Assembly (NCBI GenBank): GCA_051888795.1
Contig: JBJFCD010000226.1
Location: 1-64,000 of the forward strand
DNA from: MD308 sp051888795
GTDB taxonomy: Bacteria; Bacillota; Clostridia; Lachnospirales; Lachnospiraceae
Reading direction: 5' to 3'
DNA: 64,000 bases
Shown here in pieces: positions 43,272 to 51,860 of the stretch. A program made the position numbers and the translations under genes. Numbering within the stretch: the first letter of the stretch is position 1; every line of letters starts with the position of its first letter. The notes under the pieces are model-generated. The model made no database searches. It was not told the origin of the DNA and worked only from the letters and a program-made list of their open reading frames with translations.

Positions 43272-45656
43272 ATGAGATTTGATAATGAGGAACTATTTAA
43301 GGAATTAGCGAAAACATATGGAATTAATTTATTTTTGGGAGCGGGATTTTCGGTCTATGCATACAATAATTACGATGAAAAACTACCATTAGGTGATGAT
43401 ATAAATAAAAGATTAATAAAACTCTTTTCATTGGATAATAGTCGAAATTTTAATTTGAGTAAAACCTGTCAAAAAATAAAAATAAATAACTCGGATATGT
43501 TAGAAAAAGAATTGAAAGAGATATACACAGTAAAGAATTTCGATGAAGAATATTTAACAATTACAAAGCTACCAATAAAAAATATTATAACAATCAACAT
43601 AGATAATTTATTGGAAAAAATATATGATTCACCGAAGTCTTCAATGAATTTGTCTGATACAGCAATTTATGGTTCACTTGAAAAAGAGAAGGTTGTAAGT
43701 TTGTACAAATTGCATGGATCAGTTACATATCCTGTTGGTAGCAGAATGTCATTTACAGAAACGGAGTTGACAGATCTTTTTATAAAAGATAGTAAATTAT
43801 TCGAAACAGTCTCATTCAAACTTTCAACAGCACCTACAATATTTTGGGGAACTAAATTATATGATAATAATACTATGCAATTGATATGTAATAGTGAGGT
43901 TTATTCGAAATCACCAATGCAAAAATGGTTAGTAGTTTACCCTGATGAGAAGAATAAGACGCTAATTGAAGATTATGTGGATCTTGGATTCAATATTATA
44001 GAAGCTGATACAAAAGAACTAATTAATTATCTTGGAAAACAGAGTTTTGCAAAGAAGGATGAGAATGATAAATATATATATAAGGAATACAGAGAAAAGT
44101 TCCCTACTAGTTTTATTAGTAATGAGCTAAAAAAATCTGGCGTAAAACGTCCGGTTGTGGACTTCTTTGCAGGTGCAGAACCAATTATTTCAGATATTGT
44201 GTCCAATAATGTTTCTAGGACATCATATTATACTACTTTACTAGAAACAATATTAAAAGGAAATATAACGTTGATAACAGGGATACCGGGATGTGGAAAA
44301 TCTACGCTCTTGATGCAGTTAGCTTTTTCAGATGAGTTGAGTGGCAGAAAGTTTTGGTTTAACAATATAATAAAGCAAGAAGCAGAAAAACTTGTGAATT
44401 TGGTAAAAGAGGATGATAATGTAACTGTTTTTATTGATAATTTATATAGTAATGTTGATGCTCTTAATGTTTTAAAAGAGGCGAAGAACATAAAATTAGT
44501 GTTAGCTGAAAGAGCTTTAAATTATGAATATGTAAAACGATTTTTAAGTATATCTTCAGATAGAATAGTGGATATTAGTGATCTTAATAAGAATGATGTT
44601 CAAATGATATGTAAATCTATGAATCGTTCAAGCTCGGATGCATTTGATTTGATGTCACAGAATGAAAATATTTCATTATTAGAAATAGTGTTTTATACTG
44701 CCACTTCTACACAAATTCAAGAGCGAATAAAAAGTTATGTAAAAGATCTTAAAGAATATAATGATAAAAATTTGAAAATTGATTTATTAGAGTTATTTGC
44801 TTTGGTTAATTATACAAGTTATTGTGGTATCCCTTGCTCGATGGATATGATGTACTTTTATTTTAGTGATTATATAGAATCATATGAAGATATATTATAC
44901 GCGTTAGAAAAAATGAATCGTATAATAGTAGAAAGTACAGAGTATAATTTTTTGGACAAAACACAAGATTATAAAGAAATACGCAGTAAGCTATTTGCAG
45001 AAAAATCATTTGGTGTTCTAGATTCAAATATTATTTCGGATGTTATGAATAAGTTTTTGGATAAAGTCGGAACTCATATAATATATCGATATGATATTTT
45101 TAAACGGAGAGCATATGATGCGGATTTAACCAAAAAAGCATTTGATTTAAAAGAAGGAATAGAGTTTTATGAAAAAGTATTAAAAAATAATAAATCCCCA
45201 TATGTTAGACATCAATATGCATTATTTTTACAAAGAAAAGGTGAATATAATCTTGCGTGGAAACAGATAGATCAGGCCTACACTGAAAGTAAAAAGAAGA
45301 TTTTTTCAATTGCCAATACTCATGCAATAATAATGTTTGAAATGAACATTGTTAATGAAGCAAGAAGCGAACAGGAGTTAAGCATGTTAAAGAAAACGAT
45401 TGAGAAATCGTTTTTGACATTAGAGTTTTGTATTACGCAGGACGTTAGAGTAAATTATCATATTTTAACATACGCCAGAAATGCTATCAGATATTATGAA
45501 AAGTATAGTTGGGATAGTTATGCGGAGCAATATGTCAATAGTGCATTGAATCAATTGGCGATATTGTTAAATTCCGGAGAATATATTTATCAAGGAACAT
45601 TAAGAGAACTAAAAAATTTGCAGAAACAATTAGTGGATATAAAGAAAATAGAATAA
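43272..45656 (+). CDS. SIR2-like / STAND-type NTPase protein, probable defence
   Basis: A 794-residue three-part protein. Residues 1-255 are a SIR2_2-like domain: LFLGAGFSV (Gly23-Ser27) binds NAD, TINIDN (Asn109, Asp111) replaces TTNYD, and LHGS supplies catalytic His148; TIFWGTKLYD follows. Residues 300-480 are a P-loop NTPase with Walker A GIPGCGKST (Lys343) and Walker B VTVFIDN (Asp389). The C-terminal 250 residues are helical, probably TPR-like (EFYEKVLKNN; HQYALFLQRKGEYNLAWKQI). SIR2-NTPase proteins of the Avs/DSR kind sense phage proteins and deplete NAD. GGGAGG lies before ATG 43272. It is very AT-rich and has no partner gene. Confidence 0.8.
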   Translation: MRFDNEELFKELAKTYGINLFLGAGFSVYAYNNYDEKLPLGDDINKRLIKLFSLDNSRNFNLSKTCQKIKINNSDMLEKELKEIYTVKNFDEEYLTITKLPIKNIITINIDNLLEKIYDSPKSSMNLSDTAIYGSLEKEKVVSLYKLHGSVTYPVGSRMSFTETELTDLFIKDSKLFETVSFKLSTAPTIFWGTKLYDNNTMQLICNSEVYSKSPMQKWLVVYPDEKNKTLIEDYVDLGFNIIEADTKELINYLGKQSFAKKDENDKYIYKEYREKFPTSFISNELKKSGVKRPVVDFFAGAEPIISDIVSNNVSRTSYYTTLLETILKGNITLITGIPGCGKSTLLMQLAFSDELSGRKFWFNNIIKQEAEKLVNLVKEDDNVTVFIDNLYSNVDALNVLKEAKNIKLVLAERALNYEYVKRFLSISSDRIVDISDLNKNDVQMICKSMNRSSSDAFDLMSQNENISLLEIVFYTATSTQIQERIKSYVKDLKEYNDKNLKIDLLELFALVNYTSYCGIPCSMDMMYFYFSDYIESYEDILYALEKMNRIIVESTEYNFLDKTQDYKEIRSKLFAEKSFGVLDSNIISDVMNKFLDKVGTHIIYRYDIFKRRAYDADLTKKAFDLKEGIEFYEKVLKNNKSPYVRHQYALFLQRKGEYNLAWKQIDQAYTESKKKIFSIANTHAIIMFEMNIVNEARSEQELSMLKKTIEKSFLTLEFCITQDVRVNYHILTYARNAIRYYEKYSWDSYAEQYVNSALNQLAILLNSGEYIYQGTLRELKNLQKQLVDIKKIE

Positions 45657-45725
45657 TCTTTATCTCATTCCGAAGCCCTCTATAAAAATTTAAGAACCCG
45701 CAGAAATTTTCGAACTCTTCGAACT

Positions 45726-45779
45726 AGAATGAACATATTGCAACTGAAGATCCAGCAGTGTGCATATGTTCATTCTTTT
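45726..45779 (+). terminator. long-stem terminator
   Basis: AGAATGAACATAT (45726-45738) pairs with ATATGTTCATTCT (45764-45776), extended by GCA/TGC with a bulge, and is followed by TTT. It separates the SIR2 unit from the XRE-ImmA operon. Confidence 0.75.
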
Positions 45780-45822
45780 GGTTATTGGACGCATACAAAC
45801 AACAAGATATAGAATGTTTGTG

Positions 45823-45869
45823 TTGACAAAACACTACAGGTTGAGTAAAATCAAGTTAAGATAATTAAC
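45823..45869 (+). promoter_or_regulatory. consensus promoter with candidate XRE operator
   Basis: TTGACA (45823-45828), a 17-base spacer and TAAAAT (45846-45851) make a near-perfect sigma-A promoter 56 bases before the XRE gene. GTTAA-GATAA-TTAAC (45855-45869) is an inverted repeat at the expected transcription start, well placed for repression by the XRE protein. The operator role is inferred. Confidence 0.7.
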
Positions 45870-45906
45870 CGGGAGGTTAAAAGTGGAAAGTTGAGAGGAA
45901 GCGGAT

Positions 45907-46254
45907 ATGACCAAATTGGGAAAAATTTTAAAACACATTAGAATCGAAAATGATGAGGTGTTGGGCGATATGGCAATCAAGATTGGAGTATCGTCGGCAT
46001 TTCTTAGCAAAGTGGAAAATGGGTTGGCAAAACCTTCCGATAAAGTATTGAATAATGTTTTGAACCGATATCAACTTTCTGATTTGCAGAAAAAAGAATT
46101 ACAGGAGGCATTTTATGATCAGAGAGGCGAGGCAATTATAAGTTTTCAAAATTTGACACAAAGGGAAAAGCAAGTGGCAATTTGCTTCGCGCAACTGTTG
46201 CCGGAAATGGATGAAAAAACGTTAGATGCTATAACAGATATTATGAAATCTTAA
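45907..46254 (+). CDS. XRE-family transcription regulator
   Basis: A 115-residue protein. Residues 5-60 are a Cro/C1-type helix-turn-helix (GKILKHIRIENDEVLGDMA, then SSAFLSKVENG as recognition helix). The C-terminal half is helical and may dimerise or contact the protease. GAGAGG lies nine bases before ATG 45907. It heads a four-gene operon, is followed 19 bases later by an ImmA-type protease gene, and probably binds the inverted repeat in its own promoter. In ICEBs1-type switches such a regulator is cleaved by ImmA to release expression. Confidence 0.85.
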   Translation: MTKLGKILKHIRIENDEVLGDMAIKIGVSSAFLSKVENGLAKPSDKVLNNVLNRYQLSDLQKKELQEAFYDQRGEAIISFQNLTQREKQVAICFAQLLPEMDEKTLDAITDIMKS

Positions 46255-46273
46255 AAGGAGGGGAGGCTGCTAT

Positions 46274-46846
46274 ATGAACGATAAATATGCTGTAGCCTAT
46301 CGAACCGAGAAAGAACTTAGGAAGAGCGCAAATGAACTGCGAGATACATGTGATTTTCTGGATAAGGAAGGTTACTTTGATGTTTTAAAATATTTGGAAA
46401 ATCACCTGGCAGACTCAATTCCGAATTTTTCCTTTATGATAATGGATGAGGAGGAAGCAAATGCAGATCCGGAAATGGCCATTGCGAGTGCGGTAACCAA
46501 AATTTTTGACGGAACAGTTTCTTTAGTTGTTCGTGAAGAGGTATACGAGGCGGCACGCAGGGGGAATGGACGTGCCCGTTACACTATTGCGCATGAAATA
46601 GGCCATTGTATTCTTCATTCACAGGAACAAGATATCATTTTGGCTAGATATAGCAATACAGATTACCAAAAACATAATGCAGTACAACAATCTGATCCTG
46701 AATGGCAGGCGGATGTGTTCGCTAGTGAGTTATTGGCTCCGCGTGAAATGATAAAAGCCTTAAGTACTTTTGAGATTATGTGTCGATTCGGAGTATCGAG
46801 GCCAGTTGCAGAGATTCAAAAAAGAAAAAGTAGACAGAATCTGTAA
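46274..46846 (+). CDS. ImmA/IrrE-family metallopeptidase
   Basis: A 190-residue zinc peptidase. HEIGHCILH (His107, Glu108, His111) is the catalytic site, and EWQADVFASELLAP supplies the third ligand region, as in ImmA and IrrE. The N-terminal 60 residues are helical. A strong AAAAGGAGGGGAGG precedes ATG 46274. Family members cleave the neighbouring XRE repressor on a stress signal, here probably the regulator at 45907, which would turn on the membrane protein and HELGH-protease genes downstream. Confidence 0.85.
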   Translation: MNDKYAVAYRTEKELRKSANELRDTCDFLDKEGYFDVLKYLENHLADSIPNFSFMIMDEEEANADPEMAIASAVTKIFDGTVSLVVREEVYEAARRGNGRARYTIAHEIGHCILHSQEQDIILARYSNTDYQKHNAVQQSDPEWQADVFASELLAPREMIKALSTFEIMCRFGVSRPVAEIQKRKSRQNL

Positions 46847-46881
46847 ATCAAAGTTTATGCAGTAGGGATGGCTGAATATAC

Positions 46882-47997
46882 ATGAGAGAAGAACAGCAAA
46901 AGGGCATGGAAAAACAGAAGACATATAAGACTATTAAGGCAAAACTGTACGTCTGGATTACAAAAATTTCCAATATGAGCTATGTGTGGTGGCCTTTGTG
47001 GGTAGCAATACTTTTTGCAGCAGTTTTAGATATGGTTCCGTTCAATTACCTGTGGCCATGGGTAGAGGATATTTTTTCATACAATATGGGAAATTTAGTT
47101 GCAGTCATAGTTGTTATATGGGCCTTTACAATAGGACTGAGCACGCTCTTTTTGCAAAGGGCAGAAGGTAGGTTTTTAGGACTCCGGGTAGTTGATGTAA
47201 TGTCCATTTCTATGAATGCAAAAATGATGCTGCTATTGCCTATAATAGTGGTGGCAGAGGTAATGGTTTTGAGTATTGCTGTGGTCTTAAACTGGCCGAT
47301 TACCTTAGTTGTTGTAGCTGTATTACAGATCTGGACAATGATTTATAGTGTTTCTTTTGTGATGTATATGACTTCTTATACGAAAGCTATCCAGCTGATT
47401 AAGTCAAGACTAATTGCAGAATTATCTCAGGAAGAGGAAAATCTGGACGATAAGTTGCTTTTTACAAAGCTTTTTTCAAGAATTTCTTATAAGGATGCGG
47501 AAGAGAGGGAAATACTGCTTGATATCATAATTGATGTAATGAATACCGGCGGGTATAAAAATGAGAATGTGTGGAGGATTAGCTGTGATATTGCTAGATA
47601 TATACTAAATGGAACAACAAGAAGGTCAGGAAAGAGAATGAAATTCATAAAAAAATGGTATTGCAATAGCGCAACTACATTAGAGACGAAAAAGGGGATT
47701 TTGTCTGCATTATGTGAGAATGGTTCTCCAATTTATTATGAAATATGCAGAGATTTGCTGGCTATAGAACATCATAATGTTCAGGAACTATGTGTTTGGG
47801 TAATTGTATATTATATATATGTTTCACAGTTTCGTGGAGAGAGTGGAAGAAAGGGATATATTGCTAAGCTGATGCGAGATTATCCTTATTTGGAACAGAA
47901 AAATGGGCGCAAGCAGGCAGTTGAATTCTGGAAGCAGATTCAAGGGACGAAAGACGGCAATTTCTATGAATTGTATAAGTATATTTTGGATGAATAG
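46882..47997 (+). CDS. membrane protein of the XRE-ImmA operon, unknown
   Basis: A 371-residue protein not recognised. Residues 30-170 carry four hydrophobic segments (VWWPLWVAILFAAVL; NLVAVIVVIWAFTIGL; MMLLLPIIVVAEVMVLSIAV; LQIWTMIYSVSFVMYM). Residues 185-371 are soluble and helical, with no catalytic motif seen. It lies 35 bases after the ImmA-type gene and 20 bases before the HELGH-protease gene. It could be a membrane sensor, an anchor or the effector of the system. Confidence 0.6.
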   Translation: MREEQQKGMEKQKTYKTIKAKLYVWITKISNMSYVWWPLWVAILFAAVLDMVPFNYLWPWVEDIFSYNMGNLVAVIVVIWAFTIGLSTLFLQRAEGRFLGLRVVDVMSISMNAKMMLLLPIIVVAEVMVLSIAVVLNWPITLVVVAVLQIWTMIYSVSFVMYMTSYTKAIQLIKSRLIAELSQEEENLDDKLLFTKLFSRISYKDAEEREILLDIIIDVMNTGGYKNENVWRISCDIARYILNGTTRRSGKRMKFIKKWYCNSATTLETKKGILSALCENGSPIYYEICRDLLAIEHHNVQELCVWVIVYYIYVSQFRGESGRKGYIAKLMRDYPYLEQKNGRKQAVEFWKQIQGTKDGNFYELYKYILDE

Positions 47998-48017
47998 GTG
48001 GGGGTTAAGGGTTTACG

Positions 48018-50552
48018 ATGAGAGATATTCGAATATTGTCATTATTTAAGCAGCATTATTTAGATGAGTACAAAGAACCATTAAAGGTTGAAATATCCTG
48101 TCTTGGCTATTATGATGGGATGAATATTTCGAAAATAGATGAGAATGAGCATGGCTCATTAACTGTAAAAAAGAGCCAGGCTCCCATTTCTGAAATATGG
48201 TACAATACGGGAAATTTGATTAAGAAATTGCAGGGAGGATACAGTAATCAGAATATAGGATTGTTTCGTTGCGTGTCCACGAAAAAGGAGGATGCGTATA
48301 CAGAGGAATTCTGGAATCAGCGTCGCAATATGCCTTTCTGGGCGGTTGGGTTTATTAAATTAAAAGATGCCACACAATATGGGGAAATTGCAAAGATTAT
48401 TGAAGGCAGGCATCTTTATTCGTCTGATGCTGAAGAGGAAGCCTTTTGCAATGTAATAGTATATTGTACCTTTGATAATGCAGATATGGTGGTTCTGATT
48501 CATGGAAATAGTATTTCATCCATCAATCATAAATTTGAAGAGATGGAAGCAATGGATCAGATAATTTATCTTCACTCAATTATCGGTGTTTCTGAAGAGT
48601 TTTTGTCTGATTGTAAAGATGGGAAGACAGAAAAGTGGAGAGGTACGTTTTGTCATATTCACGATAGGATTAGAACACTATGGCTGGAAGCAGCGACAAA
48701 CGGAGCTCCTGGGGTTGTTTCGGCAATAGTGAATAAACTTTCGGAAGAAGCAGGAAAGCGTGTCCCGTACTCATATATGCTTGGACATGGAAATATTAGT
48801 ATGCTGGTACAGGATGTGGACGTGGCATTATTGCTGAAAATGTTATGTCCGGGTGGTTTTCTGACCCATCAGAATGGTTTCTATGGGAATGGTCTTTATA
48901 ATATTGAATCATCTTTTTTGCTAAAAGAAAAAGATGTATCACAGATACAAACGGTAGAATTTCCTAAACAGAATAGTAAGGTGACGAATTGGTGTATAAC
49001 CATGATAAAAAAATATAGAAAACTTTTTTCATCTTTAGAGGAAAAGGATGAAAGCCTATATTCGCTTTATCAGGCATTGGTGCAGACACTGAACACTCTG
49101 GATCAGTATGAACGTTTTTGTATGTCTCAGGATATTTATGCGCTTATTTATCCTTCTTTTAAATTGTTTGATCAAAAATTAGAGAGTGTATTATCCGAGT
49201 TGCGTGTGAACTTTAGTCTTTATAAGGCAGCTTTAATTAAAGATGGTGTAAGAAAATACTTGGAGTGTGTGAATTCTGTAATATACCATATCATTCATAC
49301 AGACCAGATATACCTTATGATACCCGGATATAGTGGGACCTCATTTTCCATACCTATTAAATTAGATCTGTTTTATTTGTGGTTTATGGATCAGGTAAGA
49401 GATATACTAAACGATTCGGATAAGAGGTTTAGGTATATTATGACACCTATAATGGAGTCAAAGCCACTCACGGATGTGATTAGATTGAAGGAGGATGATG
49501 AAAATTATTTGATACGCATTCGGGTATCTCAGAGACAACTTTATTTTCCGAGAAATCTTATGATTATTTTATCGCATGAACTGGGACATTATGTCGGGAG
49601 AAGTGCTCGATGCAGGAAAAAAAGATTGGATTGTATTACCAAAACCCTCGCATGTGTTTTGACAGAGAGAATTTTTCCAGAAAATTATGATGGGGATGCC
49701 TTGACAGAGCGGCAGGAACAAATTTTTCAAAAACTGAAGCACTACATTTTACCGGAGTTACAGATAAGAATTTTATCTGCATTTAATAAGGGGATACAAA
49801 GAGAGCGCGTTGATCGGATATATCATGCACAGGATATTAGGTTGCTATTAGGAAAAATAAGCGTAGTGATTCTTTCAGGTCAAAATTTAGGCGCGGATAT
49901 TAAAGAGTTGATATATACTATCCCGGAAGATGTAATGCAGTTTGTGGAAAGTGGAAAAGAAGAAGAATATTTGCACGAAATGAGGTATATAGCAGATGTG
50001 CAACGCTATCTGGATTTGAGGTGTCAAATATTGCTGCCTTCTACTGATATACCGGCAATTATCGATGATTTAGTTCTTGTATATAAAGAAATTTTTTCGG
50101 ATATGGTTGCACTTACGATTTTACAATGTGGAAAGGATGATTATGAGGAGGCATTTCGTGTTTCGGAGGGGACAGGAGATGCGGGAGTTAATTCGGGTGC
50201 GATGAATGTCTTTCGGAAATATATTGCCGGTGTGGTTTTTTTTCATGAGGATGATGTGAGCAAGGATAAATCAAAAAAGACGTGTGAAAAAGATACGAAC
50301 AAAGGGAAAGAACAATTCATCAGAAGACATCTGTTTGAATATACGTGGACAGAGGATTGGGCTAAGAAATATGCGAAGGAATGCTGCAAACAGCTGAAGC
50401 GTCAGATAGAAAAATATCCTGAAAAAATCGCCGATTTAAGGAAGGCATTTCAATTGTTTTCATCTAATATAGCAACATGTAAAGAGATTTACGACACAAT
50501 GAATCGTTGGATTCGGGAATATAAGGATTACATTTTACTTGAAAAGGATTAA
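48018..50552 (+). CDS. large HELGH-containing putative metalloprotease, unknown
   Basis: An 844-residue cytoplasmic protein. The only motif I recognise is a zincin site: SHELGHYVG (His520, Glu521, His524), with EIFSDMVAL (Glu691, Asp695) as the probable third-ligand helix. The N-terminal 500 residues are mixed alpha/beta and unknown (FDNADMVVLIHGN, GLFRCVSTKKED). The C-terminal 120 residues are Lys-rich and helical. No signal peptide is seen. It closes the XRE-ImmA-membrane-protease operon, giving the system two separate metalloproteases. Its partner and targets are unknown; an abortive-infection or stress-response effector is possible. Confidence 0.65.
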   Translation: MRDIRILSLFKQHYLDEYKEPLKVEISCLGYYDGMNISKIDENEHGSLTVKKSQAPISEIWYNTGNLIKKLQGGYSNQNIGLFRCVSTKKEDAYTEEFWNQRRNMPFWAVGFIKLKDATQYGEIAKIIEGRHLYSSDAEEEAFCNVIVYCTFDNADMVVLIHGNSISSINHKFEEMEAMDQIIYLHSIIGVSEEFLSDCKDGKTEKWRGTFCHIHDRIRTLWLEAATNGAPGVVSAIVNKLSEEAGKRVPYSYMLGHGNISMLVQDVDVALLLKMLCPGGFLTHQNGFYGNGLYNIESSFLLKEKDVSQIQTVEFPKQNSKVTNWCITMIKKYRKLFSSLEEKDESLYSLYQALVQTLNTLDQYERFCMSQDIYALIYPSFKLFDQKLESVLSELRVNFSLYKAALIKDGVRKYLECVNSVIYHIIHTDQIYLMIPGYSGTSFSIPIKLDLFYLWFMDQVRDILNDSDKRFRYIMTPIMESKPLTDVIRLKEDDENYLIRIRVSQRQLYFPRNLMIILSHELGHYVGRSARCRKKRLDCITKTLACVLTERIFPENYDGDALTERQEQIFQKLKHYILPELQIRILSAFNKGIQRERVDRIYHAQDIRLLLGKISVVILSGQNLGADIKELIYTIPEDVMQFVESGKEEEYLHEMRYIADVQRYLDLRCQILLPSTDIPAIIDDLVLVYKEIFSDMVALTILQCGKDDYEEAFRVSEGTGDAGVNSGAMNVFRKYIAGVVFFHEDDVSKDKSKKTCEKDTNKGKEQFIRRHLFEYTWTEDWAKKYAKECCKQLKRQIEKYPEKIADLRKAFQLFSSNIATCKEIYDTMNRWIREYKDYILLEKD

Positions 50553-50556
50553 GAAA

Positions 50557-50584
50557 ATAGCCATTATCGTTCGATAATGGCTAT
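50557..50584. terminator. convergent-gene terminator hairpin
   Basis: ATAGCCATTATCG (50557-50569) and CGATAATGGCTAT (50572-50584) form a perfect 13-bp palindrome between the convergent ends of the protease gene and the small minus-strand gene. The A run on its left side gives a T run for the minus-strand transcript; the + side has none. Confidence 0.75.
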
Positions 50585-50593
50585 AATTACATC

Positions 50594-50785
50594 CTACAAA
50601 TTAAGATTGAACTGATCCATTACAGGATTCAGCTCGCCAAAAGAATTGACTGAAATGGGTTGACGATTATCTTGATTGTGAAAATCCGTTTGCGAAAAAG
50701 AATTAGGGGAAGCCGTATTATAGTAATCTGCGATGTTAGGGTTATACATAGTGTTCATAGGGTTTTCTTTAAAAAATGATTCCAT
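50594..50785 (-). CDS. small Asn-rich protein, unknown, minus strand
   Basis: A 63-residue polar protein rich in Asn, Pro, Ser and Phe (NPNIADYYNTASPNSFSQTD), not recognised. It is the only convincing minus-strand gene in the window. GGAGAGG (50793-50799, minus strand) lies seven bases before its ATG at 50785. A plausible promoter is TTGACT (50932-50937) with TAGAAT (50907-50912), spacing 19, also on the minus strand. The palindrome at 50557-50584 ends it. It has no helix or membrane segment and may be disordered. Confidence 0.6.
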   Translation of the reverse strand: MESFFKENPMNTMYNPNIADYYNTASPNSFSQTDFHNQDNRQPISVNSFGELNPVMDQFNLNL

Positions 50786-51125
50786 AAAGTATCCTCTCCA
50801 TACTTTCTAAACTATTTTGCACAAAAAGCTTGTATTTTAGCCATTTATGCAAGTTACAAAATAATAAGCATCCCGTTTCCTCTTTTGGAAAAAATCTTCC
50901 AATCTTATTCTACATAAAAGTTTGATTAAAAAGTCAACAAACATAAAGATGTTCGATTCGTCTGGACAAAACAAACACCTTAATTATACGTCGAAGTTTT
51001 CTTCTATTCATCAATTGGAATTTTCCGAATAGCAGGATTGCTCCTGCGTTATGATGCTCTATTATACCTTATTCTATGCTTGAAAGCAAATGTTTTTTAC
51101 TTATTGGTTTTACAAACACGAAATT
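50786..51125. other. intergenic region at the right end of the island
   Basis: This holds the leader and promoter of the minus-strand small gene (to 50937). A short hairpin, GCAGGA (51032-51037) with TCCTGC (51042-51047), follows. The remaining AT-rich sequence up to the 41-bp repeat shows no gene, tRNA or integrase. Confidence 0.6.
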
Positions 51126-51180
51126 TTGGGATAAGAAAGTGTTTACGGAATCCTACCTTTATTATAAAATGAGAATATAA
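51126..51180 (+). pseudogene. 3' relic of an SGNH gene and right direct repeat
   Basis: 51126-51166 is the right copy of the 41-bp repeat. In frame it reads WDKKVFTE, the C-terminal signature of the SGNH/DHHW proteins at 31772 and 38029, but its stop is changed and the frame runs to TAA 51178. It is the tail of a lost or displaced SGNH gene and shows where the island joined the polysaccharide locus. Confidence 0.7.
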
Positions 51181-51203
51181 AAAATGTGCGGAGGGATAAA
51201 TGT

Positions 51204-51860
51204 ATGAAGATTAAGGCCTTAGTTGCAGTTCGATCCGGTTCCCAGAGAGTGGTCAATAAAAATATCAGACCTTTTGCAGGCTCGTCGCTTTTGGAGATTA
51301 AGTTAAAACAGCTGAAAAGAATACCGGAATTGGATGGAATTGTTGTAAATTCCAATGATGATGGTATGCTTCAGATTGCCCATGATCTTGGTTGCGAGAC
51401 GGTAAAAAGAGATGAGAAGTACGCATCGAATCAGGCATCAATGAGTGATGTATACCGCAATATGGCAGAAAATTTCAACGGGGATGTGATTGCCTATATC
51501 AATGTGACCAATCCATTGCTGAAGGATGAGACAATCAGCCGGGCGATACGGGAATATGAGAAGAACATAGATAAGTTTGATTCCTTAAATTCTGCACATT
51601 TGATCAAAGAATTTATGTTCAAGGATAATCTTCCGATTAATTATGACCTGCGTCATCAGCCGAGAAGCCAGGATCTTCCGGATATAGCAGCGCTGAACTT
51701 TGCAATTAATATTATCAGCAGAGAGAGCATGATTGAGTGTAAGAACGTGGTAGGATATCAGCCAAATATCTATATTATCGACGAAGTGGAAGCTACGGAT
51801 ATTGATAATGAGATTGACTTTGAATTTGCTGAATTTGTGTATAGAAAGCAGTATATGTAA
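51204..51860 (+). CDS. CMP-sugar synthetase (acylneuraminate cytidylyltransferase family)
   Basis: A 218-residue protein. The N-terminal VAVRSGSQRVVNKNIRPFAG matches the NeuA/KdsB-type nucleotide loop (R-GS-R--NKN). INVTNPLLKDETI and the acidic VEATDIDNEIDFEFAE near the C-terminus are also typical of NeuA relatives. ATG 51204 is chosen after GGAGGG eight bases upstream. It should activate a nonulosonic acid or similar sugar with CTP. No NeuB or NeuC gene is in the window. It is the first gene right of the island and overlaps the next gene by one base. Confidence 0.75.
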   Translation: MKIKALVAVRSGSQRVVNKNIRPFAGSSLLEIKLKQLKRIPELDGIVVNSNDDGMLQIAHDLGCETVKRDEKYASNQASMSDVYRNMAENFNGDVIAYINVTNPLLKDETISRAIREYEKNIDKFDSLNSAHLIKEFMFKDNLPINYDLRHQPRSQDLPDIAALNFAINIISRESMIECKNVVGYQPNIYIIDEVEATDIDNEIDFEFAEFVYRKQYM

